Below are positions 48,486-58,941 of a DNA stretch of 64,000 nt, piece after piece. The notes under the pieces were generated by a model. The model was given only the letters and a program-made list of their open reading frames with translations, was not told the origin of the DNA and did no database searches. The stretch's first letter is position 1. Every line of letters begins with the position of its first letter. Source of the DNA: Serratia sarumanii (lineage in GTDB: Bacteria > Pseudomonadota > Gammaproteobacteria > Enterobacterales > Enterobacteriaceae); the NCBI RefSeq assembly GCF_029962605.1, contig NZ_CP124750.1:992001-1056000 (forward strand), in the 5' to 3' direction. Position numbers and translations under genes: made by a program.

Positions 48486-50466
48486 GGTTCACGCCTGCTT
48501 TACGGATTTGTTCGTAGTGTTGGTTCTCAATGCGCTCGATTTCATCAACCTGCACATAGTAGTCAACATCGTGATCGAAGCTCTTGCCGATCCAGACAAC
48601 GATCATACCGATGAAGCCGGCCAGAGCCATCCACCAGATTTCCCAAATCATTGCGAAACCGAATACCAGGCTGAAGAAGGCGATGATAACGCCGGCGCCG
48701 GTGTTCTTAGGCATATGAATCGGTTCGTATTTAGCCGGTTTCTTATACGCTTCGCCTTTTTCTTTCATGTCCCAGAATTCATCACGGTCATGAATCTGCG
48801 GCACTACGGCAAAGTTATAGAACGGCGGTGGAGACGAAGTTGACCACTCCAGAGTACGAGCGCCCCATGGGTCACCGGTCAGATCGCGGTTTTGTTCGCG
48901 GTCACGGATACTGACGAAGATCTGGATCAGCTGGCACAGGATGCCGCAGGCGATCAGCGCCGCACCGCCGGCTGCAACCAGCAGCAGAGGGTGGAACTCA
49001 GGGTTGATGTTCTGGCTGATACGACGGGTCATGCCCATAAAGCCCAATGCGTACAGCGGCATGAAGGCGGTGAAGAAGCCGATGATCCAGAACCAGAACG
49101 CGCGGATGCCCCATTTTTCGTTCAGCGTGAAGCCGAAGGATTTCGGGAACCAGTAGGTCAGGCCCGCGAAGCAACCGAACACCACGCCGCCGATGATGAC
49201 GTTGTGGAAGTGAGCGATCAGGAACAGGCTGTTGTGCAGCACGAAGTTCGCGCCCGGCACCGCCAGCAGAACGCCGGTCATACCACCTACGGAGAAGGTG
49301 ATGATGAAGCCAACGGTCCACAGCATCGCGGAGTTGAGCTTGATACGGCCCTGATACATGGTGAACAGCCAGTTGAAGATTTTCACCCCGGTCGGGATGG
49401 AAATGATCATGGTGGCGATACCGAAGAAGGCGTTAACGTTCGCGCCGGACCCCATGGTGAAGAAGTGGTGCAGCCAGACGATGAACGACAGAACGGTGAT
49501 CGCGATGGTTGCCCATACCAGTGAGGTATAGCCGAACAGGCGTTTTCTGGAGAAGGTCGCGGTGACTTCGGAGAACACGCCGAACACCGGCAGAACCAGA
49601 ATATACACCTCTGGGTGACCCCAGGCCCAAATCAGGTTGATGTACATCATCATGTTGCCGCCCATATCATTGGTGAAGAAATGGGTGCCCAGATAGCGAT
49701 CCAGGGTCAGCAGCGCGATGGTGACGGTCAGAATTGGGAAAGAAACGATGATCAGGACGTTGGTACACAGCGCCGCCCAGGTGAACACCGGCATCTTCAT
49801 CATAGGCATGCCTGGGGCACGCATCTTCAGAATGGTGGCGAAGAAGTTCACGCCGGTCAGCAGGGTACCCAGACCGGAAATCTGCAGACTCCAGATCCAG
49901 TAATCGACCCCGACGCCAGGACTGTACTCTTTACCCGACAGCGGCGGATACGCCAGCCAACCGGTCTGAGCGAACTCACCGACCCCCAGGGAGATGTTGA
50001 TCAGCACAACGCCCACCACGAAGAACCAGAAGCTCAGGGAGTTCAGGAACGGGAAGGCGACGTCGCGCGCACCGATTTGCAGCGGCACCACGACGTTCAT
50101 CAGGCCGACCACGAAAGGCATCGCCATGAAGAAGATCATGATAACGCCGTGCGCGGTGAAGATCTGGTCGTAGTGGTGCGGCGGCAGGAACCCGGCTTCG
50201 CCGGCGGACGCCAACGCCTGCTGGCTACGCATCATGATTGCGTCGGCGAAACCGCGCAGCAGCATGACCATCGCCACGATGATGTACATGATACCAATTT
50301 TTTTATGGTCGACCGAAGTCAGCCATTCGCTCCACAACCACTTCCATTTGCCGAAATATGTCAGCAGCGCCAGCACTGCCAGGCCCCCGACAATAATTGC
50401 GGCTACGGTGACCATGATGATCGGTTCGTGGTACGGAACCGCATCAAGTGTTAATTTTCCCAACAT
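48475..50466 (-). CDS. cyoB: cytochrome bo3 oxidase subunit I CyoB
   Basis: This 663-residue heme-copper oxidase core has about 15 transmembrane helices. Heme and copper ligands are visible: [10 protein letters not shown] (low-spin heme His), [14 protein letters not shown] (CuB His and cross-linked Tyr), WLHHFFTMG (two CuB His), and [12 protein letters not shown] (heme o and heme b His). It oxidises ubiquinol, reduces oxygen to water and pumps protons. Length equals E. coli CyoB. Confidence 0.98.
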   Translation of the reverse strand: MLGKLTLDAVPYHEPIIMVTVAAIIVGGLAVLALLTYFGKWKWLWSEWLTSVDHKKIGIMYIIVAMVMLLRGFADAIMMRSQQALASAGEAGFLPPHHYDQIFTAHGVIMIFFMAMPFVVGLMNVVVPLQIGARDVAFPFLNSLSFWFFVVGVVLINISLGVGEFAQTGWLAYPPLSGKEYSPGVGVDYWIWSLQISGLGTLLTGVNFFATILKMRAPGMPMMKMPVFTWAALCTNVLIIVSFPILTVTIALLTLDRYLGTHFFTNDMGGNMMMYINLIWAWGHPEVYILVLPVFGVFSEVTATFSRKRLFGYTSLVWATIAITVLSFIVWLHHFFTMGSGANVNAFFGIATMIISIPTGVKIFNWLFTMYQGRIKLNSAMLWTVGFIITFSVGGMTGVLLAVPGANFVLHNSLFLIAHFHNVIIGGVVFGCFAGLTYWFPKSFGFTLNEKWGIRAFWFWIIGFFTAFMPLYALGFMGMTRRISQNINPEFHPLLLVAAGGAALIACGILCQLIQIFVSIRDREQNRDLTGDPWGARTLEWSTSSPPPFYNFAVVPQIHDRDEFWDMKEKGEAYKKPAKYEPIHMPKNTGAGVIIAFFSLVFGFAMIWEIWWMALAGFIGMIVVWIGKSFDHDVDYYVQVDEIERIENQHYEQIRKAGVNHVN

Positions 50467-50469
50467 CAG

Positions 50470-51420
50470 TTATTCCTCGGCTCCGGCGTGAGCAGCATGT
50501 TCACCCATGTCCATACCTTGGCTCATGTCCATGCCTTCGTGCGCGCCAGCGCCCTTGTGCATATCCATGTCGCCCATGAATTTGGCAATTGTTTCTTTGA
50601 ACAAATTCGGTTTGACAGCGGCAAAGTACTCAACCGGGTTGTTTTCACTCGGCTCTGCCAGTTTGTTAAAGTCGTCGGTGGTGTTCAGGTTTTTAGACGA
50701 TGCCTTCACCTTGGCTACCCACTGATCGAAGTCGCCTTCGGTCGGGGTAACGATCGCGGTGAATTTCATGCCGGAGAAGCCTGCGCCGCTGTAGCTGCTG
50801 GAGATGCCCTTGTAGGCACCGGCTTCGTTGCCGATCAGGTGCAGTTTGGTCTGCATGCCGGCCATCGCATAAATCTGTCCACCCAACTGCGGGATAAAGA
50901 ACGAGTTCATTACCGAGTTAGAGGTGATCTTGAATTCGACTGGAACATCTTTCGGGAAAGCCAGCTCATTAACGGTCGCAATGCCTTGTTCCGGGTAGAT
51001 GAACAGCCATTTCCAGTCGAGCGACACCACTTCGATCGTCATCGGCTTCTTGTCGGTGACAATCGGCTTGAACGGGTCGAGTTCGTGGGTGGTCTTCCAG
51101 GTAATGGTGCCAAGGATGGCGATGATAATGATAGGAATGGTCCAGACGACCGCTTCGATCTTGTTGGAGTGGGCCCAGTTCGGACTGTACTTGGCGTCTT
51201 TGTTGGAAGCGCGATACTTCCAGGCAAAGGCGAACGCCATGAAGATAACTGGCACCACCACGATCAACATCAACGCGATTGCAGTGATAATCAGTGTCCG
51301 TTGCTCAACACCAATTGCTCCTTTGGGATTCATCAAAACCATATCGCAACCACTGAGCAATACAGTGGCTGCGATTAATGACAGCATCCCAATACTTTTA
51401 TTGTATTTCTTAAGTCTCAT
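50470..51420 (-). CDS. cyoA: cytochrome bo3 oxidase subunit II CyoA
   Basis: The 316-residue lipoprotein subunit has a lipobox LLSGC (Cys25), two transmembrane helices and a cupredoxin domain (about 125-285) that lacks the CuA ligands, as in quinol oxidases. The C-terminus is rich in Met, His and Asp ([15 protein letters not shown]). E. coli CyoA has a similar tail. It is first gene of the operon, three bases before cyoB, with a clear promoter about 50 bases upstream. Confidence 0.98.
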   Translation of the reverse strand: MRLKKYNKSIGMLSLIAATVLLSGCDMVLMNPKGAIGVEQRTLIITAIALMLIVVVPVIFMAFAFAWKYRASNKDAKYSPNWAHSNKIEAVVWTIPIIIIAILGTITWKTTHELDPFKPIVTDKKPMTIEVVSLDWKWLFIYPEQGIATVNELAFPKDVPVEFKITSNSVMNSFFIPQLGGQIYAMAGMQTKLHLIGNEAGAYKGISSSYSGAGFSGMKFTAIVTPTEGDFDQWVAKVKASSKNLNTTDDFNKLAEPSENNPVEYFAAVKPNLFKETIAKFMGDMDMHKGAGAHEGMDMSQGMDMGEHAAHAGAEE

Positions 51421-51860
51421 CTAACGACCTCAATAACAAAGGCTCAATTGTCGTTTCATGTGTGCGGGCATTTTACGGGAAGGTTGCAGTACTGTAAACA
51501 TGCTTAAGGGAGTGTCAGCGGCTTGTTGACACTTTCTGTTAAGGGGGTCACAGATGTAACCCTGCGTGACAATTTACTAATGACAACAACGCGTTGGCAC
51601 GCTGAATCGTGACGAGCAGCCCGTATGTTAAGGAAAACTAAAGGTATGATGAATTTGGCGAAGAAATGCGCGGCAGGGAAATACGAAGAAAAGGTTTATT
51701 TAATGTAAAATAATTGTGTCTTAAAGGTGAATTTAATTTTATTTCCGAGCGCGGCAGTCGGATAAAAAAATAATTTTCGCGCCGATTATCTTTTTTTAGC
51801 GAAATAAATATACCCCCGGATCGCTTTTTTTTCGGCCGGCGAAATCGCCGGCCGGTCAGA
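51421..51860. other. cyoA-ampG intergenic region
   Basis: The 440-bp gap between two minus-strand genes contains the cyo promoter at its left end, then an imperfect palindrome (GGGTCACAGATGTAACCC, 51545-51562). AT-rich sequence without a convincing frame follows (about 51640-51830). A 10-bp hairpin (CGGCCGGCGA/TCGCCGGCCG, 51833-51854) lies just after ampG. That hairpin is followed on the minus strand by A, not T, so it is not a standard terminator for ampG. Confidence 0.5.
51470..51498 (-). promoter_or_regulatory. cyoABCDE promoter
   Basis: On the minus strand TTTACA (51498-51493) and TAAAAT (51475-51470) are separated by exactly 17 bases, 50 bases before the cyoA ATG. No Fnr or ArcA site can be assigned with confidence by eye. 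Confidence 0.7.
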
Positions 51861-53339
51861 TTATGCCAAACGGGTGCGGCGAAGGGCGAGGTAATCCAGC
51901 GTGCTGCCCATCGCGACGCCGAGCAGGCTCACCGCGGCGCCGACTTGCAGCAGCCGATCGGCCAGCAGCGGTGCCTGCGTCCAGTCCAGCGCATTGGCGA
52001 TCAGCAACAGCAACCACAGGCCCAACAGCGAACAGCCTAGCGTCAGCAGGCGCAGTGCCCAACGGTAAGATTCTGAAAACTCGGTGCGCGGCATGAAGTC
52101 GCCATGCTGCTGGGTGTGCTCCAGCGTCTGACGGCAGATGCCGAGCAGCAGCAAGCCGGGCAGGGCGGCGGCGATAGAGAACAGGTAGAACAACGGCCAG
52201 CCGTGGGCTTCGACGAACCAGCCGGCGATCGGGCCGACATAGACGCGCCCCACGGCGGACAGCGCCGACAGCAGCGCGAACTGGGTGGCGGAGAACGAAC
52301 GGTTGCACAGCGTCATCAGCAGCGCCACGAAGGCCGCGGTGCCCATGCCGCCACACAGGTTTTCGAGGAAGATGGCGCTGCCCATGGTGAGCAGGCTCTT
52401 GTCGGTCACCGCCAGGATCCAATACCCGAGGTTGGAGATCGCCTGCAGGACGCCGAACAGCATCAGCGCGCGAAACAGGCTGAGACGCTGCATTAGCACA
52501 CCGCCGAACAGGGCGCCGACGATGGTGGCGAACAGGCCGAGGGTTTTGTTGACCAGCCCGACTTCACCGGCGTCGAACCCCACACCGCGGATCAGGAAGG
52601 TGGTGCTCAGGCTGCCGGCGAAGGCGTCGCCCATTTTGTACATCACGATCAGCAGCAGGATCAGCCAGGCGTTGTTGCGGCCGAAGAAATCGCGCAGCGG
52701 CGCGACGACCGCCTGTTCCATGGTGCGCGGCGCCGGGATGCTTTCGTCCGGCTCCGGCGCCAGCAGCGTGGCGGCCACGCCGATCAGCATCAATCCGGCC
52801 ATCAGCCAGTAGGTGGCTTGCCAGCCGAAATAGCGATCCGCCAGCCACAGCGCCAGGCCGCCGGAAACCAACATCGCCAGCCGGTAACCCAGCACCGAGA
52901 TCGCCGCGCCCGCCCCGCGCTCTTCGGCTTTCAGCAGATCGGTCTTGTAGGCGTCGAACACGATATCTTGCGAGGCGGAGCAGAACGCCACCAGCACCGC
53001 CAACGCCGCCAGCCACCACAGGTGCTGCGCGGGCTGCATAAAGCCCATCGCCACGATCGCCGCCACCAGCAGCAGCTGGCTGACCAGCAGCCAACCGCGC
53101 CGCCGCCCGAGGAACGGCGGGGTATAGCGGTCCATGAACGGCGACCAGAGGAATTTGAAGACGTAGGCCTGGCCCACCAGCGAGAAGATGCCGATGGTTT
53201 TCAGATCGATATTTTCGACGGTCATCCAGGCTTGCAGCGTGCCGGAGGTCAATGCCAGCGGCAGACCCGACGCGAAGCCCAGCAGCAGCAGAATGGCGGA
53301 GTTACGCTGGGTGAAAATGTTCAGATAGTGTTTCGACAT
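51861..53339 (-). CDS. ampG: muropeptide MFS transporter AmpG
   Basis: The 492-residue permease starts MSKHYLNIFTQRNSAILLLLGFASGLPLALTSGTLQAW and aligns throughout with E. coli AmpG (491), with 12 or more transmembrane segments. It imports GlcNAc-anhydromuropeptides for cell-wall recycling. In Serratia, which carry an inducible chromosomal AmpC, this flux controls ampC induction; that is established biology of the family. An upstream in-frame ATG at 53378 is not conserved. It lies 51 bases downstream of yajG. Confidence 0.97.
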   Translation of the reverse strand: MSKHYLNIFTQRNSAILLLLGFASGLPLALTSGTLQAWMTVENIDLKTIGIFSLVGQAYVFKFLWSPFMDRYTPPFLGRRRGWLLVSQLLLVAAIVAMGFMQPAQHLWWLAALAVLVAFCSASQDIVFDAYKTDLLKAEERGAGAAISVLGYRLAMLVSGGLALWLADRYFGWQATYWLMAGLMLIGVAATLLAPEPDESIPAPRTMEQAVVAPLRDFFGRNNAWLILLLIVMYKMGDAFAGSLSTTFLIRGVGFDAGEVGLVNKTLGLFATIVGALFGGVLMQRLSLFRALMLFGVLQAISNLGYWILAVTDKSLLTMGSAIFLENLCGGMGTAAFVALLMTLCNRSFSATQFALLSALSAVGRVYVGPIAGWFVEAHGWPLFYLFSIAAALPGLLLLGICRQTLEHTQQHGDFMPRTEFSESYRWALRLLTLGCSLLGLWLLLLIANALDWTQAPLLADRLLQVGAAVSLLGVAMGSTLDYLALRRTRLA

Positions 53340-53390
53340 GAGTTCCCTGTCTGCGCCGCCCGATCCGCCGGGCGGCACAAGGCGCGGAGA

Positions 53391-53969
53391 TTAACGCGCG
53401 TTTTGCTTGATGAAATCGTTGACGCTGGTGTCCTGGGCCATATCGGCGATCACGTCGCCCAGCACGGAGTTGACGGCGTCGGTGATCTTCTCGTTGGTGG
53501 CCGTGAAGGCGCCCTGCACGTTATAGGTCGAGCGGTAATTCTTCACCTGCTTGTTGCCGTTCTTCGCCTGGGCGATGATCGAGATGTCGGCTTTGGTGGT
53601 GATGTTGTAGCGCAGGTTGCCTTCGGAGACGTCCGCGTACAGATTATTGACGACGATTTGCAGCGCCACCGGGCCGTCGGCGCCGATCATGTAGCCGCGT
53701 GCGCCCATCTGTTTCTCCAGCACTTCCTGCAGCAGGAAACGCAGATCGCGCGATGGCGTCAGCGTGACCAGCTGGCCGTCGCGGTTCACCTTGGCCAGCG
53801 CCTGATCGGTGCGCTGATCCGCGCCGTTGATGCTGACGGTGATGCCCTGCAGGGTAGGATCCTGCTGCGGCAGAACGATTTTCGGCGTGACGTTCAAGGT
53901 GTTGCTGCTGGTCGCGCAGCCGGCCAGCAGCAGGGCGGCCAGCAAAGGAAGACAAAGTTTCTTTAACAT
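53391..53969 (-). CDS. yajG: YajG family lipoprotein
   Basis: The 192-residue protein has the lipobox LLAGC (Cys18) followed by ATSSNTLNVTPKIVLPQQDPTLQGITVSI and ends NDFIKQNAR, matching E. coli YajG. Function is unknown. It is in the usual place between ampG and the divergent bolA, and likely shares a transcript with ampG. Confidence 0.95.
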   Translation of the reverse strand: MLKKLCLPLLAALLLAGCATSSNTLNVTPKIVLPQQDPTLQGITVSINGADQRTDQALAKVNRDGQLVTLTPSRDLRFLLQEVLEKQMGARGYMIGADGPVALQIVVNNLYADVSEGNLRYNITTKADISIIAQAKNGNKQVKNYRSTYNVQGAFTATNEKITDAVNSVLGDVIADMAQDTSVNDFIKQNAR

Positions 53970-54283
53970 GTTTTCTGTCTCATTCTCGATGGATTTAGCA
54001 ATAATCAGAGCGGGATAGCCGACAACAAATTGCCGACATCATAGCATCGCCGCCGTGCGGTGGAAGCTCGGAAGGCGCCTGAGTGACAAATTTTTACCTG
54101 CCGTTGATAAAAACACGCTTTTTTGGCCCGCTCAATCGGATAATCCCCCAAGCGGCGGGGATGACGCTCATCATTTGACCGCAGAAAAGAGAAATTTGTC
54201 CCGGCGATGGTCTAAACGGGGGGAAACCGGCTAATATTGAACTAGATGGGCACGGTCCTCTGCCGGTGTTGTAAGGAGATCCT
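53970..54283. other. yajG-bolA divergent intergenic region
   Basis: This 314-bp region holds the yajG leader on one side and the bolA control region on the other. T-rich stretches lie near 54108-54125. Apart from the gearbox-like element at 54228-54236 I see no clear operator or small frame. Confidence 0.4.
54228..54236 (+). promoter_or_regulatory. gearbox-like -10 of bolA
   Basis: CGGCTAATA matches the gearbox -10 CGGCAAGTA at 7 of 9 positions, 47 bases before the bolA ATG. E. coli bolA has a gearbox promoter in the same place. Confidence 0.4.
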
Positions 54284-54598
54284 ATGATTCGCGAGCAAAT
54301 AGAAGCAAAGTTAAGGGCGGCGTTTGAGCCCGCGTATCTGGAAGTCGTTGATGAAAGCTATCGTCATAACGTTCCGGCGGGCTCAGAAAGCCATTTCAAA
54401 GTGGTATTGGTCAGCGATCGCTTCGTCGGCGAACGTTTTTTGACGCGCCACCGCTCCATTTACGGCGTGCTGTCGGAGGAGCTGGCGGACGGCGTACACG
54501 CGCTGGCGCTGCACACCTACACGCTCAAAGAGTGGGAGGGGTTGCAGGATACCGTGCCGGCCTCGCCGCCGTGTCGCGGCGCCGGGACGCTGGCCTGA
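54284..54598 (+). CDS. bolA: transcriptional regulator BolA
   Basis: The 104-residue protein begins [44 protein letters not shown]. It contains the BolA-fold helix-turn-helix-like motif [21 protein letters not shown] and invariant His residues. BolA binds Fe-S clusters with Grx4-type glutaredoxins and affects morphology and biofilm genes in stationary phase. AAGGAG provides the ribosome-binding site. A terminator follows before tig. Confidence 0.97.
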   Translation: MIREQIEAKLRAAFEPAYLEVVDESYRHNVPAGSESHFKVVLVSDRFVGERFLTRHRSIYGVLSEELADGVHALALHTYTLKEWEGLQDTVPASPPCRGAGTLA

Positions 54599-54664
54599 GG
54601 GGGAAATTTTCAGGTATCAGTGGAACTTTGCCCTTGAATTAGGGTATTACTACTGACGAATTTT

Positions 54665-54692
54665 GAAACGGCCTGCGGGCCGTTTCTGTTTT
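54665..54692 (+). terminator. bolA terminator
   Basis: GAAACGGCC, TGCG and GGCCGTTTC are followed by TGTTTTT. Confidence 0.88.
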
Positions 54693-54808
54693 TGACGACG
54701 ACACGGCCGATGCGCAATGTGGCCAACGTTCGGTCTGTTTTGGCGGCCTTTTGGCGATCGAATCGGCAAAAGTGTGAGTTTTAGCGCGCCTGCGCCGCCT
54801 AGCTTTCC

Positions 54809-54837
54809 TCGACTCGCCATGCATGCGCCGCTATAAT
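54809..54837 (+). promoter_or_regulatory. tig promoter
   Basis: A consensus -10 TATAAT (54832-54837) has TCGACT 17 bases upstream (54809-54814), about 130 bases before the tig start. Confidence 0.65.
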
Positions 54838-54965
54838 GTCGCGTCTTATTTTTCCGGAATGGTTTCGGGACGCTTCTGTCATCAGGGAACTCGGTTCTTA
54901 TTTGTAGCCGTCCTGGTTCTTGGAACGGAGTTGACCGAGCACTGTGATTTTTTTGAGGTAACAAG

Positions 54966-56270
54966 ATGCAAGTTTCAGTAGAAACCACTCAAGGCCTTGG
55001 GCGCCGTCTCTCTATTACTGTACCGGCTGATACTATCAAGCAGGCGGTGAAGAAAGAGCTGATCAACGCAGCGAAAAGCGTGCGTATCGACGGCTTCCGC
55101 AAAGGCAAAGTGCCGATGAACATCGTGGAACAGCGTTACGGCGCCTCTGTTCGTCAGGACGTGCTGGGCGAAGCGATGCAGCGCAGCTTCGTTGACGCGA
55201 TCATCAAAGAAAAGATTAATCCGGCCGGCGCACCAAACTACGTGCCGGGCGAGTACAAAGAAGGTGAAGACTTCACTTTCGCCGTTGAATTCGAAGTGTA
55301 TCCAGAAGTTGAGCTGAAAGGCCTGGAAAACATCGAAGTTGAAAAACCTGTGGTTGAAGTGAACGACGAAGACGTCGACGCGATGCTGGATACCCTGCGC
55401 AAGCAGCAGGCGACCTGGAAAGAAACCGATCGCGCAGCGGAAGCTGAAGATCGCGTGACCGTTGACTTCACCGGTTCTATCGACGGTGAAGAGTTCGAAG
55501 GCGGCAAAGCGTCCGACTTCGTACTGGCAATGGGCCAGGGCCGCATGATCCCAGGCTTCGAAGAAGGCCTGGTCGGTCACAAAGCGGGCGAAGAGTTCTC
55601 CATCGACGTGAACTTCCCGGAAGATTACCACGCGGAAAACCTGAAGGGCAAAGCGGCCAAATTCGCTATCGTGCTGAAGAAAGTTGAAGAGCGCGAACTG
55701 CCGGAGCTGACCGAAGAGTTCATCAAGCGTTTCGGCGTGGCGGACGGTTCCGTTGCCGGCCTGCGCACCGAAGTTCGCAAGAACATGGAGCGCGAGCTGA
55801 AAGGCGCCGTGCGTAACCGCATCAAGTCTCAGGCGATCGACGGCCTGGTGAGCGCGAACGAAATCGACGTGCCTGCTGCCCTGATCGACGGTGAAATCGA
55901 CGTGCTGCGTCGTCAGGCTGCACAGCGTTTCGGCGGCAACGAGAAGCAAGCGCTGGAACTGCCACGCGAGCTGTTCGAAGAGCAAGCGAAACGCCGCGTA
56001 GTGGTTGGCCTGCTGCTGGGCGAAGTGATCAGCACCAACGACCTGAAAGCTGACGAAGACCGCGTGAAGACGCTGATCGAAGAAATGGCTTCTGCCTACG
56101 AAGATCCGAGCGAAGTCATCGAGTTCTACAGCAAAAACAAAGAGCTGATGAACAACATGCGCAACGTGGCTCTGGAAGAGCAAGCGGTTGAAGCCCTGCT
56201 GGCAAAAGCGAAAGTGACTGAAAAAGCCACTACCTTCAGCGAGCTGATGAACCAGACTCAACAGGCGTAA
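54966..56270 (+). CDS. tig: trigger factor
   Basis: The 434-residue ribosome-bound chaperone begins [17 protein letters not shown]. The ribosome-docking signature GFRKGKVP is at about 43-50, an FKBP-type prolyl isomerase domain spans about 150-245 ([17 protein letters not shown]...[11 protein letters not shown]), and the helical C-terminal substrate-cradle domain follows. It folds nascent chains at the exit tunnel. GAGG lies upstream of the ATG; clpP-clpX-lon follow as in E. coli. Confidence 0.98.
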   Translation: MQVSVETTQGLGRRLSITVPADTIKQAVKKELINAAKSVRIDGFRKGKVPMNIVEQRYGASVRQDVLGEAMQRSFVDAIIKEKINPAGAPNYVPGEYKEGEDFTFAVEFEVYPEVELKGLENIEVEKPVVEVNDEDVDAMLDTLRKQQATWKETDRAAEAEDRVTVDFTGSIDGEEFEGGKASDFVLAMGQGRMIPGFEEGLVGHKAGEEFSIDVNFPEDYHAENLKGKAAKFAIVLKKVEERELPELTEEFIKRFGVADGSVAGLRTEVRKNMERELKGAVRNRIKSQAIDGLVSANEIDVPAALIDGEIDVLRRQAAQRFGGNEKQALELPRELFEEQAKRRVVVGLLLGEVISTNDLKADEDRVKTLIEEMASAYEDPSEVIEFYSKNKELMNNMRNVALEEQAVEALLAKAKVTEKATTFSELMNQTQQA

Positions 56271-56334
56271 TGCCGGCGTGCCGGGCGCCATTAACGGCGC
56301 CCCCGGTTTCGCCTGGCGAACCGGCGCACGATGA

Positions 56335-56370
56335 AAAAGCCCGCAACCTCAGGTTGCGGGCTTTTCTTTT
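56335..56370 (+). terminator. tig terminator
   Basis: AAAAGCCCGCAACC, TCA and GGTTGCGGGCTTTT form a perfect 14-bp stem with flanking T, 65 bases after the tig stop. Confidence 0.93.
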
Positions 56371-56508
56371 TGCCACGTTGCTGATTAATCTCAGGTTAAG
56401 CGGGGCAATATGCACTATATTTACCCTGTTGCCTGGGGAACTGGCTGGCATGATAACGGTCAGATTAACGGCATCGTTTTCGGCGCGCGGAGAAAATCGG
56501 CCTCTGGG

Positions 56509-56537
56509 CTTGAAATCGCGCCGGGATCCCCCAATCT
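56509..56537 (+). promoter_or_regulatory. sigma-32-like heat-shock promoter of clpP
   Basis: CTTGAA (56509-56514) and CCCCAATCT (56529-56537) are separated by 14 bases, matching the sigma-32 pattern CTTGAA-N13-15-CCCCATNT, with one or two mismatches in the -10. Confidence 0.65.
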
Positions 56538-56708
56538 GTAAAGAATAATTCTGGGGCTGTTTGCCAAAGTGCGCGGGATGAAATAACCGTCGGGTACGTG
56601 CGGCGCGGGTCGAATGCTTGAGCATAGTCATCATGGCCGTTCTCAAGTAGAATCGGCGTATTAGGGTGACACCCTGGCCGCCAAGGCAATTTCTATTAGG
56701 AGACGGTA

Positions 56709-57332
56709 ATGTCATACAGTGGCGAACGAGATCAATTTGCACCGAACATGGCGCTGGTGCCGATGGTGGTAGAGCAGACTTCACGCGGGGAGCGTTCTTA
56801 CGACATCTATTCCCGCCTGCTGAAAGAGCGCATCATTTTCCTGACCGGCCAGGTGGAAGATCACATGGCCAACCTGATCGTGGCGCAAATGCTGTTCCTC
56901 GAAGCGGAAAGCCCGGAAAAAGACATTTTCCTCTACATCAACTCGCCGGGCGGGGTGATCACCGCGGGCATGTCGATTTACGACACCATGAAGTTCATCA
57001 AGCCGGACGTCAGCACCATCTGTATGGGGCAGGCGTGCTCGATGGGCTCCTTCCTGCTGACCGCGGGCGCCAAAGGCAAACGTTTCTGCTTGCCGAACTC
57101 GCGCGTGATGATTCACCAGCCGCTGGGCGGCTACCAGGGCCAGGCGACGGACATCGAAATCCACGCGCGCGAAATCCTCAAGGTGAAAGCGCGCATGAAC
57201 GAACTGATGGCGGAACATACCGGCCAGCCGCTGGAGCAGATCGAGCGCGACACCGAGCGCGATCGCTTTATGACCGCGGAAGAAGCTGTGGAATACGGCC
57301 TGGTTGACGGCATTCTGACACACCGCAGCTAG
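56709..57332 (+). CDS. clpP: ATP-dependent Clp protease proteolytic subunit
   Basis: The 207-residue serine peptidase has the full triad at the E. coli positions: Ser111 in [10 protein letters not shown], His136 in MIHQPLGG and Asp185 in RDTERDRF. A short propeptide is cleaved near [10 protein letters not shown] (after residue 14). Two heptamers form the chamber used by ClpX or ClpA. Its promoter resembles a heat-shock promoter; clpX follows 143 bases later. Confidence 0.98.
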   Translation: MSYSGERDQFAPNMALVPMVVEQTSRGERSYDIYSRLLKERIIFLTGQVEDHMANLIVAQMLFLEAESPEKDIFLYINSPGGVITAGMSIYDTMKFIKPDVSTICMGQACSMGSFLLTAGAKGKRFCLPNSRVMIHQPLGGYQGQATDIEIHAREILKVKARMNELMAEHTGQPLEQIERDTERDRFMTAEEAVEYGLVDGILTHRS

Positions 57333-57475
57333 AACCACGCGGCGCCGATGGACTATAGTAATCAGAGTGGGCAGGGGCTCGCTCTGCTGTGGCCACTCGG
57401 CGTTCCCGATATGAGTTTGGGCGCACTGCCGCCGTGATTTTCCTGCGGGACAAGACTAAAGAAGAGGTTTGACTG

Positions 57476-58747
<1,272 letters not shown>

Positions 58748-58777
58748 TTAGCCAGTTAAACCAGAGCGTTATCAGCA

Positions 58778-58807
58778 AAATGGGGGATTTCATCCCCCAT
58801 TTCTTTT
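58778..58807 (+). terminator. clpPX terminator
   Basis: AAATGGGGGAT, TTC and ATCCCCCATTT are followed by CTTTTT. Confidence 0.93.
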
Positions 58808-58823
58808 TCCTGCATTCTTGCCG

Positions 58824-58851
58824 TTGAATGTAAGAGATTCATCCCCATATA
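58824..58851 (+). promoter_or_regulatory. sigma-32 heat-shock promoter of lon
   Basis: TTGAA (58824-58828) and CCCCATATA (58843-58851), an exact match to the sigma-32 -10 CCCCATNTA, are spaced by 14 bases, about 90 bases before the lon ATG. Confidence 0.8.
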
Positions 58852-58941
58852 CTCATTAACCAGATTTTATGAAACGTTAGATGCTTGCGTCTCATGAGAT
58901 TCCCCCTCAACCTGGCGGAAATTAAACTAAGAGAGAGCTCT

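Larger units (their letters stand above)
54599..54965. other. bolA-tig intergenic region
   Basis: This 367-bp gap contains the bolA terminator, an unassigned stretch (54693-54808) and the tig promoter with a leader of about 125 bases. No small gene with a ribosome-binding site is visible. Confidence 0.5.
56271..56708. other. tig-clpP intergenic region
   Basis: This 438-bp gap contains the tig terminator, a sigma-32-like promoter and a small palindrome AGGGTGACACCCT (56663-56675) 33 bases before clpP. No protein frame with a ribosome-binding site is convincing. Confidence 0.5.

Noticed and set aside
50470..50580. Met/His-rich CyoA tail as a novel metal-binding domain
   Set aside because: E. 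coli CyoA ends in a comparable Met/His-rich segment, so it is a known trait of the family.
51833..51854. GC-rich hairpin after ampG as a terminator
   Set aside because: On the ampG strand the stem is followed by an A run instead of T, so it does not fit intrinsic termination.
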